Assembly (NCBI RefSeq): GCF_030818015.1
Contig: NZ_JAUSZX010000001.1
Coordinates: 2,914,001 to 2,978,000, forward strand
Origin: Arthrobacter globiformis
GTDB lineage: Bacteria > Actinomycetota > Actinomycetes > Actinomycetales > Micrococcaceae
Direction of reading: 5' to 3'
DNA: 64,000 bases
Made by a program: the position numbers and the translations under genes. A model generated the notes under the pieces. It made no database searches. It saw nothing but the letters and a program-made list of their open reading frames with translations, and was not told the origin of the DNA. This document shows, piece after piece, positions 28,013 through 36,497 of the stretch (position 1 is the first letter of the stretch; each line of letters begins with the position of its first letter).

Positions 28013-28213
28013 ATGGCAGGCCAGGAGCAGCAGCAGCCGCAGCCACGCGACACCGAGGTCGAGGAAGAGGTCCCCGTACCGCCGGCGCCCGCAGATGCAC
28101 AGGCATCCGCCTCGACGCAGGGTGTTGACGATCTCCTCGACGAGATCGACGGCGTCCTGGAGTCCAACGCGGAGGAATTTGTCCGGGCATTCGTGCAAAA
28201 GGGCGGCCAGTAG
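28013..28213 (+). CDS. pup: Prokaryotic ubiquitin-like protein Pup (GGQ form)
   Basis: The 66-residue modifier begins MAGQEQQQ, is disordered and acidic, and ends QKGGQ. Its C-terminal half (VDDLLDEIDGVLESNAEEFVRAFVQ) forms the helix that binds ARC and PafA. The terminal Gln must be deamidated by Dop before PafA can attach it to lysines. The ATG at 28013 has AAGGAG six bases upstream; an in-frame ATG at 27998 would overlap that site and is unlikely. Confidence 0.97.
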   Translation: MAGQEQQQPQPRDTEVEEEVPVPPAPADAQASASTQGVDDLLDEIDGVLESNAEEFVRAFVQKGGQ

Positions 28214-28297
28214 ACCGGCAGCGACACCACCCGCACCGGGCACGGAAGCCAGAGGTACCGGACAGCCGCTGAAGTAACACGTTGAAGGAGTGCACCA

Positions 28298-29119
28298 GTG
28301 CAGGAGACAACAGCCAACAAGGTAGCCGCCCACGCGACGTCGTCGTTCACTGAGCATCTCCAACGCGACCGTCCGGAACTGCTTCCCCAATACGCACCGT
28401 TCGCTACGGGCACGTCCGCCGGCCAGCCGCCCGCCGTGCCCCATGCCACCACCATCGTGGCCATGACGTACGCCGGCGGCATCGTCATGGCCGGCGACCG
28501 CCGGGCCACCATGGGCAACATCATCGCCAGCCGGCACATCGAAAAGGTCTTCCCCGCCGACCAGTATTCAGTCCTGGGAATTGCCGGCACGGCCGGCATT
28601 GCGATCGACCTGACCCGCCTGTTCCAGGTGGAGCTCGAGCACTACGAGAAGATCGAGGGCACCCTGCTCAGCCTCGATGGCAAGGCGAACCGGCTCGGCG
28701 CCATGATCCGGGGCAACCTGCCGATGGCGCTGCAGGGCCTCGCCGTGGTCCCGCTGTTCGCAGGCTTCGACACTGCCGCGGGGGTAGGCAGGCTCTTCTC
28801 CTATGACGTGACCGGCGGCCGCTACGAGGAACAGGAACACCACGCCGTGGGCTCCGGATCTATGTTCGCCCGCGGCGCCCTCAAGAAGCTTTGGCGGCCC
28901 AACCTGCCCGAGGACGAAGCGATCTCCGTGGCCGTCGAATCCCTGTACGACGCAGCCGACGACGACTCCGCCACCGGCGGCCCCGACCCGGTGCGGCAGC
29001 TGTGGCCCGTGGTGTACGCCGTCAACCGGGCCGGAGCCCGGCGCGTATCCGACCGGGAACTCGCAGCCATGGCCGGAAACATTATCGAGTCCAGGGCAGC
29101 TGCCCGCAGGGAGGCCTGA
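28298..29119 (+). CDS. prcB: Proteasome beta subunit
   Basis: The 273-residue precursor forms the catalytic rings of the 20S proteasome. A propeptide of about 50 residues precedes the N-terminal nucleophile Thr51 ([28 protein letters not shown]). The residue before the nucleophile is Ala, where most PrcB precursors have Gly, which could affect self-processing. Catalytic Asp and Lys-region positions (AGDRR, and the following strand) are conserved. The start is GTG, preceded by GAAGGAG. prcA begins one base after the stop. Confidence 0.96.
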   Translation: MQETTANKVAAHATSSFTEHLQRDRPELLPQYAPFATGTSAGQPPAVPHATTIVAMTYAGGIVMAGDRRATMGNIIASRHIEKVFPADQYSVLGIAGTAGIAIDLTRLFQVELEHYEKIEGTLLSLDGKANRLGAMIRGNLPMALQGLAVVPLFAGFDTAAGVGRLFSYDVTGGRYEEQEHHAVGSGSMFARGALKKLWRPNLPEDEAISVAVESLYDAADDDSATGGPDPVRQLWPVVYAVNRAGARRVSDRELAAMAGNIIESRAAARREA

Positions 29120-29120
29120 T

Positions 29121-29828
29121 ATGACGCAGCAGTTCTATGTCTCTCCCGAGCAGCTGATGAAAGACCGTGCGGATTTCGCACGGAAAGGCATCGCCCGCGG
29201 CCGGTCCGTGATCGTGATCAGCTGCGAGGACGGGATTGCGCTGGTGGCGGAGAACCCGTCACCGTCGCTGCATAAGATCGGCGAGATCTACGACAAGATC
29301 GCCTTCGCCGCCGTCGGGAAGTACAACGAGTTTGAGAGCCTCCGTCAGGCCGGGGTGCGTTACGCCGACGTCCGCGGCTATTCCTACGACCGCGACGACG
29401 TCACGGCCAGGGGACTGGCCAGCGTCTACGCCCAGAGCCTGGGTGCCGTCTTCACCGCGGAGCAGAAGCCGTTCGAGGTGGAACTGGCCGTGGCGGAAGT
29501 CGGAGCCAGCCAGGACCTCGACCACCTCTACCGGCTCACGTTCGACGGCTCGATCGCGGACGAGCACAACTTCATCGTGATGGGCGGCCAGGCGGACAAG
29601 GTGTCCGGGGCGATCGAGGGCGGCTGGCAGCGGGACCTCCCGTTCGCGGCGGCTATCCGGCTCGCTGTCAGGGGACTCGTGACGGACAACGAGGCACCCG
29701 ACCTGCCGGCCAAGGCCCTGGAAGTGGCGGTGCTGGACCGCAGTTCGGAAAGCAACAGGGGTACGCGGAGGGCTTTCCGCAGATTGTCCAACCAGGACGT
29801 TGTGGAACTGCTGGCTGAGGAGAGCTGA
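29121..29828 (+). CDS. prcA: Proteasome alpha subunit
   Basis: The 235-residue protein builds the outer, gating rings of the 20S core. It shows the N-terminal [27 protein letters not shown] gate/helix region, [31 protein letters not shown], and lacks an N-terminal threonine nucleophile as expected. Spacing to prcB is one base and to pafA one base, so all are in a single operon. The hydrophilic tail (residues 215-235) is a little longer than the core fold. Confidence 0.96.
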   Translation: MTQQFYVSPEQLMKDRADFARKGIARGRSVIVISCEDGIALVAENPSPSLHKIGEIYDKIAFAAVGKYNEFESLRQAGVRYADVRGYSYDRDDVTARGLASVYAQSLGAVFTAEQKPFEVELAVAEVGASQDLDHLYRLTFDGSIADEHNFIVMGGQADKVSGAIEGGWQRDLPFAAAIRLAVRGLVTDNEAPDLPAKALEVAVLDRSSESNRGTRRAFRRLSNQDVVELLAEES

Positions 29829-29829
29829 C

Positions 29830-31194
29830 ATGGACAAGAGGATCTTCGGCATTGAAACCGAATTCGGGATTTCCTATTCGAGCCCGGACTCCCGCCCCCT
29901 CGCCCCGGAGGAAGTGGCCCGCTACCTGTTCCGCAAAGTGGTCAGCTGGGGACGGTCATCCAATGTGTTCCTCACCAACGGGTCCCGCCTGTACCTCGAC
30001 GTGGGCTCGCATCCGGAATACGCAACCGCAGAATGCGACGACCTTGCCCAGCTGATCGCCCATGACCGCGCCGGGGAGCTCATCCTGGACGACCTCGTGG
30101 ATGAGGCCCAGTCCAGGCTGGCTGCCGAGGGCTTCAACGGCACCGTGTACCTGTTCAAGAACAACACCGACTCCGCCGGCAACTCCTACGGCAGCCACGA
30201 GAACTACCTCATTCCCCGCCGCGGAGAATTCACCCGGCTGGCCGAGATCCTCATCCCGTTCCTCGTCACGCGCCAGCTCATCGCCGGTGCTGGCAAGATC
30301 CTGAAGACGCCGCACGGAGCCACCTACGCGTTTTCGCAGCGGGCGGACCACATCTGGGAGGGCGTGTCATCCGCGACCACCCGTTCGCGGCCCATCATCA
30401 ACACCCGGGACGAGCCGCATGCCGATGCCGAGTTCTACCGCCGCCTGCACGTGATCGTCGGCGACTCCAACATGTCCGAAACCACGGCGCTGCTCAAGGT
30501 GGGCACCGTGGACCTCATCCTGCGGATGATCGAGGCCGGCGTGATCATGCGGGACATGCGGATGGAAAACCCCATCCGCAGCATCCGTGAGATCTCCCAT
30601 GACCTCAGCGGCCGCGCGCTGGTCCGGCTCGCCAACGGCCGCCAGCTCACCGCGCTGGAGATCCAGCAGGAGTACCTGAGCAAAGTCACGGCGTTCGTCC
30701 AGGAAAACGGAGCCCACAACCCGCACGTCCCCCTGATCCTGGACCTGTGGGGGCGGACGCTGCGCGCCATCGAAAGCGGCGATTCCAGCACCATCGACAC
30801 CGAAATCGACTGGGCGATCAAGAAAAAGCTGATGGACAGCTACCGCAGGCGCCACGGCCTGGGCCTGGACGCCCCCCGGATCGCGCAGCTGGACCTCACC
30901 TACCACGACATCTCCCGTTCCCGCGGCCTGTACTACCTGCTGCAGTCACGCGGGGCAGTCCGCCGGGTGACGGAGGAGACGGCCATCAAGGACGCCGTGG
31001 ACGCCCCGCCGCAGACCACCCGGGCCAAGCTGCGTGGCGACTTCGTCCGCAAGGCGCAGGAGCTGGGCCGTGACTACACCGTGGACTGGGTCCACCTGAA
31101 GCTCAACGACCGTGCGCACCAGACCATTCTGTGCAAGGACCCGTTCCGCAACGAGGACGAGCGGGTGGATGCCCTTCTGGACTCTATGGGCTGA
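29830..31194 (+). CDS. pafA: Pup-protein ligase
   Basis: The 454-residue enzyme uses ATP to phosphorylate the C-terminal Glu of deamidated Pup and joins it to substrate lysines. It is a paralogue of Dop; common blocks are [47 protein letters not shown] and [15 protein letters not shown]. Unlike Dop it has the short loop after the first strand. The ATG at 29830 follows the prcA stop by one base. Length matches the family. Confidence 0.97.
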   Translation: MDKRIFGIETEFGISYSSPDSRPLAPEEVARYLFRKVVSWGRSSNVFLTNGSRLYLDVGSHPEYATAECDDLAQLIAHDRAGELILDDLVDEAQSRLAAEGFNGTVYLFKNNTDSAGNSYGSHENYLIPRRGEFTRLAEILIPFLVTRQLIAGAGKILKTPHGATYAFSQRADHIWEGVSSATTRSRPIINTRDEPHADAEFYRRLHVIVGDSNMSETTALLKVGTVDLILRMIEAGVIMRDMRMENPIRSIREISHDLSGRALVRLANGRQLTALEIQQEYLSKVTAFVQENGAHNPHVPLILDLWGRTLRAIESGDSSTIDTEIDWAIKKKLMDSYRRRHGLGLDAPRIAQLDLTYHDISRSRGLYYLLQSRGAVRRVTEETAIKDAVDAPPQTTRAKLRGDFVRKAQELGRDYTVDWVHLKLNDRAHQTILCKDPFRNEDERVDALLDSMG

Positions 31195-31303
31195 TACCCA
31201 GCTTTCCGCGTTACTCTGGAAGAGGCCGTTCCGCGGTCCTGACTGCCTTGCCGTGTCCAGCATCCCGGCAGGGCATCCATCTTGCCCCGACGAAAGTTCT
31301 TAC

Positions 31304-32233
31304 GTGCGCCGACTACTAGCAATCCTTCTTCCCGCACTGCTTCTGCTGACCGCCTGCGGTGGCCAGGAGCCCGCAGCCCCGGAACCGACCAGCCAGTCCG
31401 CGGGTGAGACCGCCAAGCTCGACTCGCTCAAGCTGACGGACAAGGGGGACAAGAAAGCCCCGGGCGTCGAGTTCACCAAGCCCCTCGACGTTAAGGAACC
31501 CACCGTCAAGGTTGTCACCGAAGGCAGCGGGGACCGTGTGAAGGCCAACCAGATCGCCGAGATTTCCGTCCTTGCCCTCAATGCCAAGGACGGCTCCACG
31601 CTGGACGACAGCTTCCCCCGCGATCCCGAGCCCCTTGAACTGAACGATGAACTCAAGACCGGCAGCGCGGTCGTCTACAACGCGTTTGTTGGCGCGAAGG
31701 TGGGCTCCCAGCTCGCCCTCGCCATCCCGGGCAAGGCAGCGGCCGGAGGACAGGCTGCCCAGCCGACCCAGCTTCTGATCATCAAGGTGCTCTCGGCCAA
31801 GGAGGCCCCGAAGGTCCTCGACAAGCCTGAAGGCGATCCGGTCACCCCGCCCGCCGGCCTGCCGACCGTCACCGAGAAGGACGGCGTCCCGGAGATCTCG
31901 GTCAAGGGCGTCGCAGCCCCGAAGAAGCTCATCGCCCAGGACCTGATCAAGGGCAAGGGCGCCGCCGTCAAGGCCACGGACACCCTGACCGTGAACTACG
32001 TCGGCGTTGCCCTGGCCAGCGGCAAGAAGTTCGACTCCAGCTTTGACCGCAAGCAGACGGCATCGTTCGCGCTGAACCAGGTCATCAAGGGCTGGACCCA
32101 GGGCTTGGCCGGAAAGACCGTCGGCTCGCGCGTCCTGCTCGTCATCCCCAAGGATCTCGCCTACGGCGACTCCGGCCAGGGTGACGCGAAGGGCGACCTC
32201 GTGTTCGTCGTCGACATCCTGGGCGTTAAGTAG
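31304..32233 (+). CDS. FKBP-type peptidyl-prolyl isomerase lipoprotein
   Basis: The 309-residue protein starts at a GTG (VRRLLAILLPALLLLTACGG); the lipobox LLTAC gives a lipidated Cys18, so it acts on the cell surface. The C-terminal 110 residues form a typical FKBP domain (TLTVNYVGVALASGKKFDSSF, VIKGWTQGLAGKTVGSRVLLVIPKDLAYGD), which isomerises Xaa-Pro bonds. An N-terminal domain (about 60-170) looks like a degenerate FKBP copy (GDRVKANQIAEISVLALNAKDGSTLDDSF), suggesting an internal duplication. It follows pafA by 109 bp. Confidence 0.9.
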   Translation: MRRLLAILLPALLLLTACGGQEPAAPEPTSQSAGETAKLDSLKLTDKGDKKAPGVEFTKPLDVKEPTVKVVTEGSGDRVKANQIAEISVLALNAKDGSTLDDSFPRDPEPLELNDELKTGSAVVYNAFVGAKVGSQLALAIPGKAAAGGQAAQPTQLLIIKVLSAKEAPKVLDKPEGDPVTPPAGLPTVTEKDGVPEISVKGVAAPKKLIAQDLIKGKGAAVKATDTLTVNYVGVALASGKKFDSSFDRKQTASFALNQVIKGWTQGLAGKTVGSRVLLVIPKDLAYGDSGQGDAKGDLVFVVDILGVK

Positions 32234-32291
32234 AGCCAGGCGTCAAGTAACCACCCGAATACCCAAGTTCCCATACGCAGAAGGAGCAACC

Positions 32292-32687
32292 ATGTCATTT
32301 GGCCAGCGCAAGCTCGACCGTGAAAAGCCGGAAATCGACTTCCCCGAAGGCCCGGTGCCCACGGAACTCGTGATCACGGACCTCATTGAGGGCGACGGTC
32401 CCGAGGCCAAAGCGGGCGACACCGTGTCCACGCACTACGTCGGCGTGGCCTGGTCTACCGGCGAAGAGTTCGACGCCTCGTGGGGCCGCGGGGCCCCGCT
32501 GGACTTCCGCGTCGGCGTCGGCCAGGTCATCCAGGGCTGGGACCAGGGGCTGCTCGGCATGAAGGTCGGCGGACGCCGCCGCCTTGAGATCCCCTCGGAG
32601 CTGGCTTACGGCTCACGCGGTGCAGGCGGAGCCATCGGCCCGAACGAGGCACTCATCTTCGTCGTGGACCTGGTGGGCGTCCGCTAG
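32292..32687 (+). CDS. FKBP-type peptidyl-prolyl cis-trans isomerase
   Basis: The 131-residue cytoplasmic protein is a single FKBP domain: VSTHYVGVAWSTGEEFDASW, the ligand-pocket VIQGWDQGLLGMKVGGRRRLEIPSELAYG and a C-terminal ALIFVVDLVGVR. It assists folding by proline isomerisation. The ATG follows AAGGAG closely. It lies 58 bp after the FKBP lipoprotein gene, and both follow pafA, the common order in this group of bacteria. Confidence 0.93.
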   Translation: MSFGQRKLDREKPEIDFPEGPVPTELVITDLIEGDGPEAKAGDTVSTHYVGVAWSTGEEFDASWGRGAPLDFRVGVGQVIQGWDQGLLGMKVGGRRRLEIPSELAYGSRGAGGAIGPNEALIFVVDLVGVR

Positions 32688-32690
32688 TCC

Positions 32691-32812
32691 CCACCCACCC
32701 CCTATCCTCGCAAGCTCGGACAGGGAACCCGGCGGGTGTGGGCCCATCCACCCACCCCCTATCCTCGCAAGCTCGGACAGGGAACCCGGCGGGTGTGGGC
32801 GCATCCACCCAC
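32691..32812. repeat. 57-bp tandem repeat, two full copies plus an 8-bp third
   Basis: Copies span 32691-32747 and 32748-32804, differing at a single base (GGGCCCAT versus GGGCGCAT), followed by the first eight bases of a third. Each contains CCCTATCCTCGC...GGACAGGG, which can form an imperfect hairpin, and CCCGGCGGGTGTGGGC. They begin four bases after the FKBP stop and precede a terminator. This looks like an intergenic REP-type element. Confidence 0.85.
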
Positions 32813-32819
32813 GCGTACA

Positions 32820-32879
32820 GCGGAAGCGCGGTAACAATCGGAAGGATTTTCCGGATTGTTGCCGCGCTTTCGCGTTTTT
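32820..32879 (+). terminator. Rho-independent terminator before pafBC
   Basis: A long stem (GCGGAAGCGCGG... paired with ...CCGCGCTTTCGC, one bulge and G-T pairs) is followed by GTTTTT. It should end transcripts from the proteasome/FKBP genes and isolate the leaderless pafBC promoter immediately downstream. Confidence 0.8.
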
Positions 32880-32908
32880 GCCGGAACGGCTTTAGTAACG
32901 TAACGAGG

Positions 32909-34930
32909 GTGTCCGCCCAACGTACTGAACGCCTGCTGAACCTCCTGATCGCCCTGCTGAACTCGCGGTACGGCCTGCGGCGCAGTGAGCTGCGGGAGAA
33001 AATCTATGCGGGCGGCGCGGCTAGCGACGCCGCCTTTGGCCGCATGTTCGAACGTGACAAGAACGACCTTCGCGACTTCGGCTTCGACGTCGAGACAGTC
33101 ACGGACCTGGGCTGGAGTTCGGACGATCCCGGCACCACCCGGTACCGGATCGGCAAGGAATCGAACCGTCTGCCCGATGTGGAGCTGACCCCGGACGAAT
33201 GGACGGTCCTGCTGCTGGCTTCGCAGCTCTGGGAACAGGCGGCACTGGGCACGGCAGCGGGCAACGCCCTGCGCAAGCTCCAGGCGGCGGGCGGCCTGGC
33301 CGACGTCGAACTTCCGGCCGGCGTGCAGCCGCGCATCAAACCAGCCGGCCAGGCGTTCGAGGACCTCGTGGCCGCCATGCACGCCCAGCACGCTGTCCGC
33401 TTCCGCTACCTGGCCGGCAGCACGGGCCGGGAAGCGGAACGCGTCGTTGAACCGTGGGGCCTGGGCAGCCGCTTCGGCCAGTGGTACCTCGTCGGCTTTG
33501 ACCGGGGCCGTAGCGCCAAGCGCTTCTTCCGGCTGTCGCGCTTCACGTCCGCCGTCACAATTCTGGAGAGGGAAGCCTTCACGCCGCCCGCCGGCTTCAA
33601 CGTCCGTGCCGAGCTGAACAGCCTTCCGGAGCTTCCGGTCAGCGCCGCCGTCGTGGATGTCCGCAGCGGCAAGCTGCTGGGACTGCGCAAGCGTGCGGCC
33701 GGGGCCACTCCGTCCTCGGACACAGTCACGGATGCGGATCCGGACGCCGACACGGGCACGGAGGCCGGCGCCGGCTGGGACCGGCTGACCGTTCCCTACC
33801 GTGACGCTGAGGTGCTTGGAGAGGAACTGGCCTCCTACGGGCCGAACGTCAGGGTGGTTGCCCCCGCAGAGCTGTCCGCTGCTGTGCAGCGCCGCCTTGC
33901 GAATGCCGCCGCCTTCATCGACACTCCGGTGCCGTCTTATTCTTTCGGTCATGCCGGGACGGGAAAGCGGACCCGCAAGCGCACGTCGGAGGACCAGCTC
34001 AAGCGGATGCTGCAGTTGGTCCCGTTCCTGGTCCGCAACCAGGGCCTGCCCATCGAGGAGGTCGCCGACAGGTTCGGGGTGACCCGGCAGGAACTCGAGG
34101 GCGATCTGCTGATCCTGATCTGCTCCGGCCTGCCGCAGGGGTACCCGGACGAACTGCTGGACATCCAGTGGGAGGAAGGACACGTTTTCATCAGCCAGTC
34201 CATGGAGCTGAACCGCCCCGTCCGATTCACCGTGGACGAGGCCTGCGCGCTGCTCACGGGCCTCGAGACCCTCAACGGCCTGCCGGAACTGGCCGAGGGC
34301 AGTGCCCTGGAATCGGTGACGCTCAAGCTGATGGCGGCCGCGGGGGAGGAGGGGCTCCGTGCCGCTGCCCTGTCCGGGCCCGAGGTGGGACCCGGCAACT
34401 CGGCCAACCTCGAGGTCATCCGCGACGCCATTGAATCAGGATCCCAGCTGCACCTCGTCTACCTTTCCGCGCAGAAGGACACCCTGTCGGAGCGGGACGT
34501 GGATCCGCTCCGGCTCTACTCCATGGACAACACCTGGTACTTCGAGGCCTACTGCCATTCGGCGGCCGGCCTCCGGAATTTCCGGCTGGACCGGATCGAG
34601 GACCTCGCCCCGACCGGTAAGCCGGTCTCGTCCGGGATAAAGCCCGACGGCGGGTTCCCGGCAAAGCTGTTCACCCCCAACGACGACGACACCCTGGTCA
34701 CCGTCCAGCTCACCGCCCGCGGTGCCGGTCTCGCGGACGACTACTATGCCGAGCGGACAGCGCCGCTTCCGGGCGGCGGCCTGGTGGCCGAGATCCGGTT
34801 CGGCAACACGGCATGGCTGCCCATGTTCGTAGCCCAGCACGGCGGAACGGCACGGATCCTGGAACCTGAGGCGCTTACCCGCGCCTCGCGGGACTGGATC
34901 GCAGCGGCCCTGGCCCAGTACAACGGCTAG
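32909..34930 (+). CDS. pafBC: Fused PafB-PafC WYL-domain regulator
   Basis: The 673-residue protein combines two HTH-WYL units that are separate genes (pafB, pafC) in mycobacteria. Unit 1: winged helix (ERLLNLLIALLNSRYGLRRSEL), WYL domain about 150-220 with FGQWYLVGFDRGRSAKRFFRLSRF. Unit 2: HTH (RMLQLVPFLVRNQGLPIEEVADRFGV), WYL with NTWYFEAYCHSAAGLRNFRLDRI. An Asp-rich linker lies near 270-290. PafBC activates the RecA-independent DNA damage response in mycobacteria; a naturally fused form is known from Arthrobacter. The GTG at 32909 sits 7 nt after TAACGT (32896-32901) with no ribosome site, so a leaderless start; longer readings run back through the repeat and terminator. Confidence 0.92.
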   Translation: MSAQRTERLLNLLIALLNSRYGLRRSELREKIYAGGAASDAAFGRMFERDKNDLRDFGFDVETVTDLGWSSDDPGTTRYRIGKESNRLPDVELTPDEWTVLLLASQLWEQAALGTAAGNALRKLQAAGGLADVELPAGVQPRIKPAGQAFEDLVAAMHAQHAVRFRYLAGSTGREAERVVEPWGLGSRFGQWYLVGFDRGRSAKRFFRLSRFTSAVTILEREAFTPPAGFNVRAELNSLPELPVSAAVVDVRSGKLLGLRKRAAGATPSSDTVTDADPDADTGTEAGAGWDRLTVPYRDAEVLGEELASYGPNVRVVAPAELSAAVQRRLANAAAFIDTPVPSYSFGHAGTGKRTRKRTSEDQLKRMLQLVPFLVRNQGLPIEEVADRFGVTRQELEGDLLILICSGLPQGYPDELLDIQWEEGHVFISQSMELNRPVRFTVDEACALLTGLETLNGLPELAEGSALESVTLKLMAAAGEEGLRAAALSGPEVGPGNSANLEVIRDAIESGSQLHLVYLSAQKDTLSERDVDPLRLYSMDNTWYFEAYCHSAAGLRNFRLDRIEDLAPTGKPVSSGIKPDGGFPAKLFTPNDDDTLVTVQLTARGAGLADDYYAERTAPLPGGGLVAEIRFGNTAWLPMFVAQHGGTARILEPEALTRASRDWIAAALAQYNG

Positions 34931-34956
34931 CCAGTACGCCAGCTAGACTACTCAGC

Positions 34957-35325
34957 ATGCCTTGGTGGTCCTGGATCCTTATTTGGGTGGCACTTGTGTC
35001 GCTGTCCCTGCTGTTCTTCGTGCTCATGGGTGTTCGCCTGTTCCGCCAGTTCATGGCAACAGTCAAGGAGCTCGGCGAAGCGGGCCACAAACTCACCAGC
35101 CTTCCGGTTGCGGCGGCAGCGTCCGCAGGCGCCACGGGGACGGCTCCTGATTCCGACGTCGCCGGGGTTGCACCAGGAACCGCGCCTTTTGCCTCGCCGC
35201 ACCAGATGCGCCATGATTACCACGCATCCAAAGAGGCCCGCAGGGAAACCCGGCGCCAGCGCAGGGTCCGCCGGAAGGCCGAACGGGGCCAGCCCCAATC
35301 GCTGGGCGACATCGAATTCAGATAA
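34957..35325 (+). CDS. Single-pass membrane hypothetical protein
   Basis: The 122-residue product has one N-terminal membrane helix (WWSWILIWVALVSLSLLFFVLMGVRLF), then an amphipathic stretch, an Ala/Gly/Thr-rich linker and a strongly basic tail (KEARRETRRQRRVRRKAERG) in the cytoplasm. I know no function. It lies between pafBC and tatA, where actinobacteria often encode such a protein. A TAGACT box at 34944-34949 ends 7 nt before the ATG, indicating a leaderless mRNA. Confidence 0.75.
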   Translation: MPWWSWILIWVALVSLSLLFFVLMGVRLFRQFMATVKELGEAGHKLTSLPVAAAASAGATGTAPDSDVAGVAPGTAPFASPHQMRHDYHASKEARRETRRQRRVRRKAERGQPQSLGDIEFR

Positions 35326-35360
35326 ACGTAGGATGTTACTAAACGAAAGGAACACCCCCC

Positions 35361-35630
35361 ATGAGGCTTGAAGGCTGGCATCTCATCATCATCATCGTCC
35401 TGGCTTTGGTGCTCTTCGCTGCACCGAAGCTGCCCGGCATGGCCCGGAGCCTCGGCCAGTCGATGCGCATTTTCAAGTCGGAAGTCCGCGAAATGAAGAA
35501 GGACGGAGCCCCGGAAGCCAAGGACGGCTCAGATCCCGTTGAAGGCACCGTCGTCAACCACCCGCGTTCCTCCGCGACGGATAACCGTCCTGCCGACGGA
35601 AACGACGTTCCGCCCCCCAACCGCGCCTAA
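35361..35630 (+). CDS. tatA: Sec-independent translocase subunit TatA
   Basis: The 89-residue protein has the TatA layout: short N-terminal membrane helix (GWHLIIIIVLALVLFAAPKLPGMARSLG) with the conserved hinge Gly-Pro region, an amphipathic helix (MRIFKSEVREMKKD) and an acidic tail. TatA oligomers form the pore for folded proteins with twin-arginine signals. TAGGAT at 35329-35334 may be a -10 element, and AAAGGAA precedes the ATG. No tatB is seen nearby. tatC begins six bases after the stop. Confidence 0.95.
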   Translation: MRLEGWHLIIIIVLALVLFAAPKLPGMARSLGQSMRIFKSEVREMKKDGAPEAKDGSDPVEGTVVNHPRSSATDNRPADGNDVPPPNRA

Positions 35631-35636
35631 GATCAC

Positions 35637-36473
35637 GTGGCACTAACCATGAGTCGTCGCTCCAATCCTGAGGGACGGATGGCTCTGCTGGACCATCTGC
35701 GCGAACTCAGGAACAGACTGTTCAAGTCCGCCATTGCCGTTGTGCTCGCCACCGTTGCGGGCTTCATGGTCTACCAGCCCATGCTCGCGGCCCTGATCAA
35801 ACCGATCCGGGACCTGAACGAAAGCCAGGGCCGGCAGGCGTCCCTCAACTTCGACGGCGTGGCGAGCTCCTTCGACCTCATGATCCAGGTGTCGGTCTTC
35901 CTGGGCGTCATCTTGGCCAGCCCGATCTGGCTGTACCAGCTGTGGGCCTTCATCGTCCCCGGCCTGCACAAGAAGGAGCGCCGGCTGGCGCTGTCCTTCG
36001 TGGCGGCCGCGGTGCCGCTCTTCATCGGCGGCGTGACCATGGCATGGCTCGTCCTGCCGAACGCCGTCCGGGTCCTCACCGACTTCACGCCCTCCGGCGG
36101 ATCCAACTTCATCAGCGCGCAGGTCTACCTGTCCTTCGTGCTGCGGCTGCTGCTCGCCTTCGGCATTGCCTTCCTGCTCCCGGTTGTCCTGGTGGGGCTG
36201 AACCTTGCCGGGCTCCTCCGCGGGGAGCAGCTCATAAAGAGCTGGCGCATCACCGTGTTCCTTGTCTGCCTGTTCGCCGCCATGGCCGCCCCCGGCGGCG
36301 ACGCAATGAGCATGTTCTACCTTGCCGGTCCCATGCTCCTGCTCTTCTTCCTTGCCATCGGCCTGTGCGTCCTGAACGACCGCCGTCGTGCGCGCCGGGC
36401 AGAGAAGCGGGCCGCAGAGACCGAGGCCACAGCCGATATCGCGACTCCAAGCAGTGAGCTGAAGAATCTCTAG
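35637..36473 (+). CDS. tatC: Sec-independent translocase subunit TatC
   Basis: The 278-residue protein has six membrane helices and the TatC receptor features: MALLDHLRELRNRLFKS at the N-terminus with the essential Glu, and the periplasmic-loop FTPSGGSNFISAQVYLSF. It recognises twin-arginine signal peptides. The GTG at 35637 is one possible start; the ATG at 35649 (MSRRSNPEG) is an equally good alternative. It forms an operon with tatA. Confidence 0.95.
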   Translation: MALTMSRRSNPEGRMALLDHLRELRNRLFKSAIAVVLATVAGFMVYQPMLAALIKPIRDLNESQGRQASLNFDGVASSFDLMIQVSVFLGVILASPIWLYQLWAFIVPGLHKKERRLALSFVAAAVPLFIGGVTMAWLVLPNAVRVLTDFTPSGGSNFISAQVYLSFVLRLLLAFGIAFLLPVVLVGLNLAGLLRGEQLIKSWRITVFLVCLFAAMAAPGGDAMSMFYLAGPMLLLFFLAIGLCVLNDRRRARRAEKRAAETEATADIATPSSELKNL

Positions 36474-36497
36474 GTGCGCCCCCGCTAGGCTTGAGGC

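Noticed and set aside
31112..31303. N-terminal extension of the FKBP lipoprotein
   Set aside because: It overlaps the end of pafA and would hide the signal peptide; the GTG at 31304 gives a correct lipoprotein start.
32691..32812. Possible CRISPR array
   Set aside because: The copies are contiguous 57-bp tandem units without spacers, and there are no cas genes in the window.
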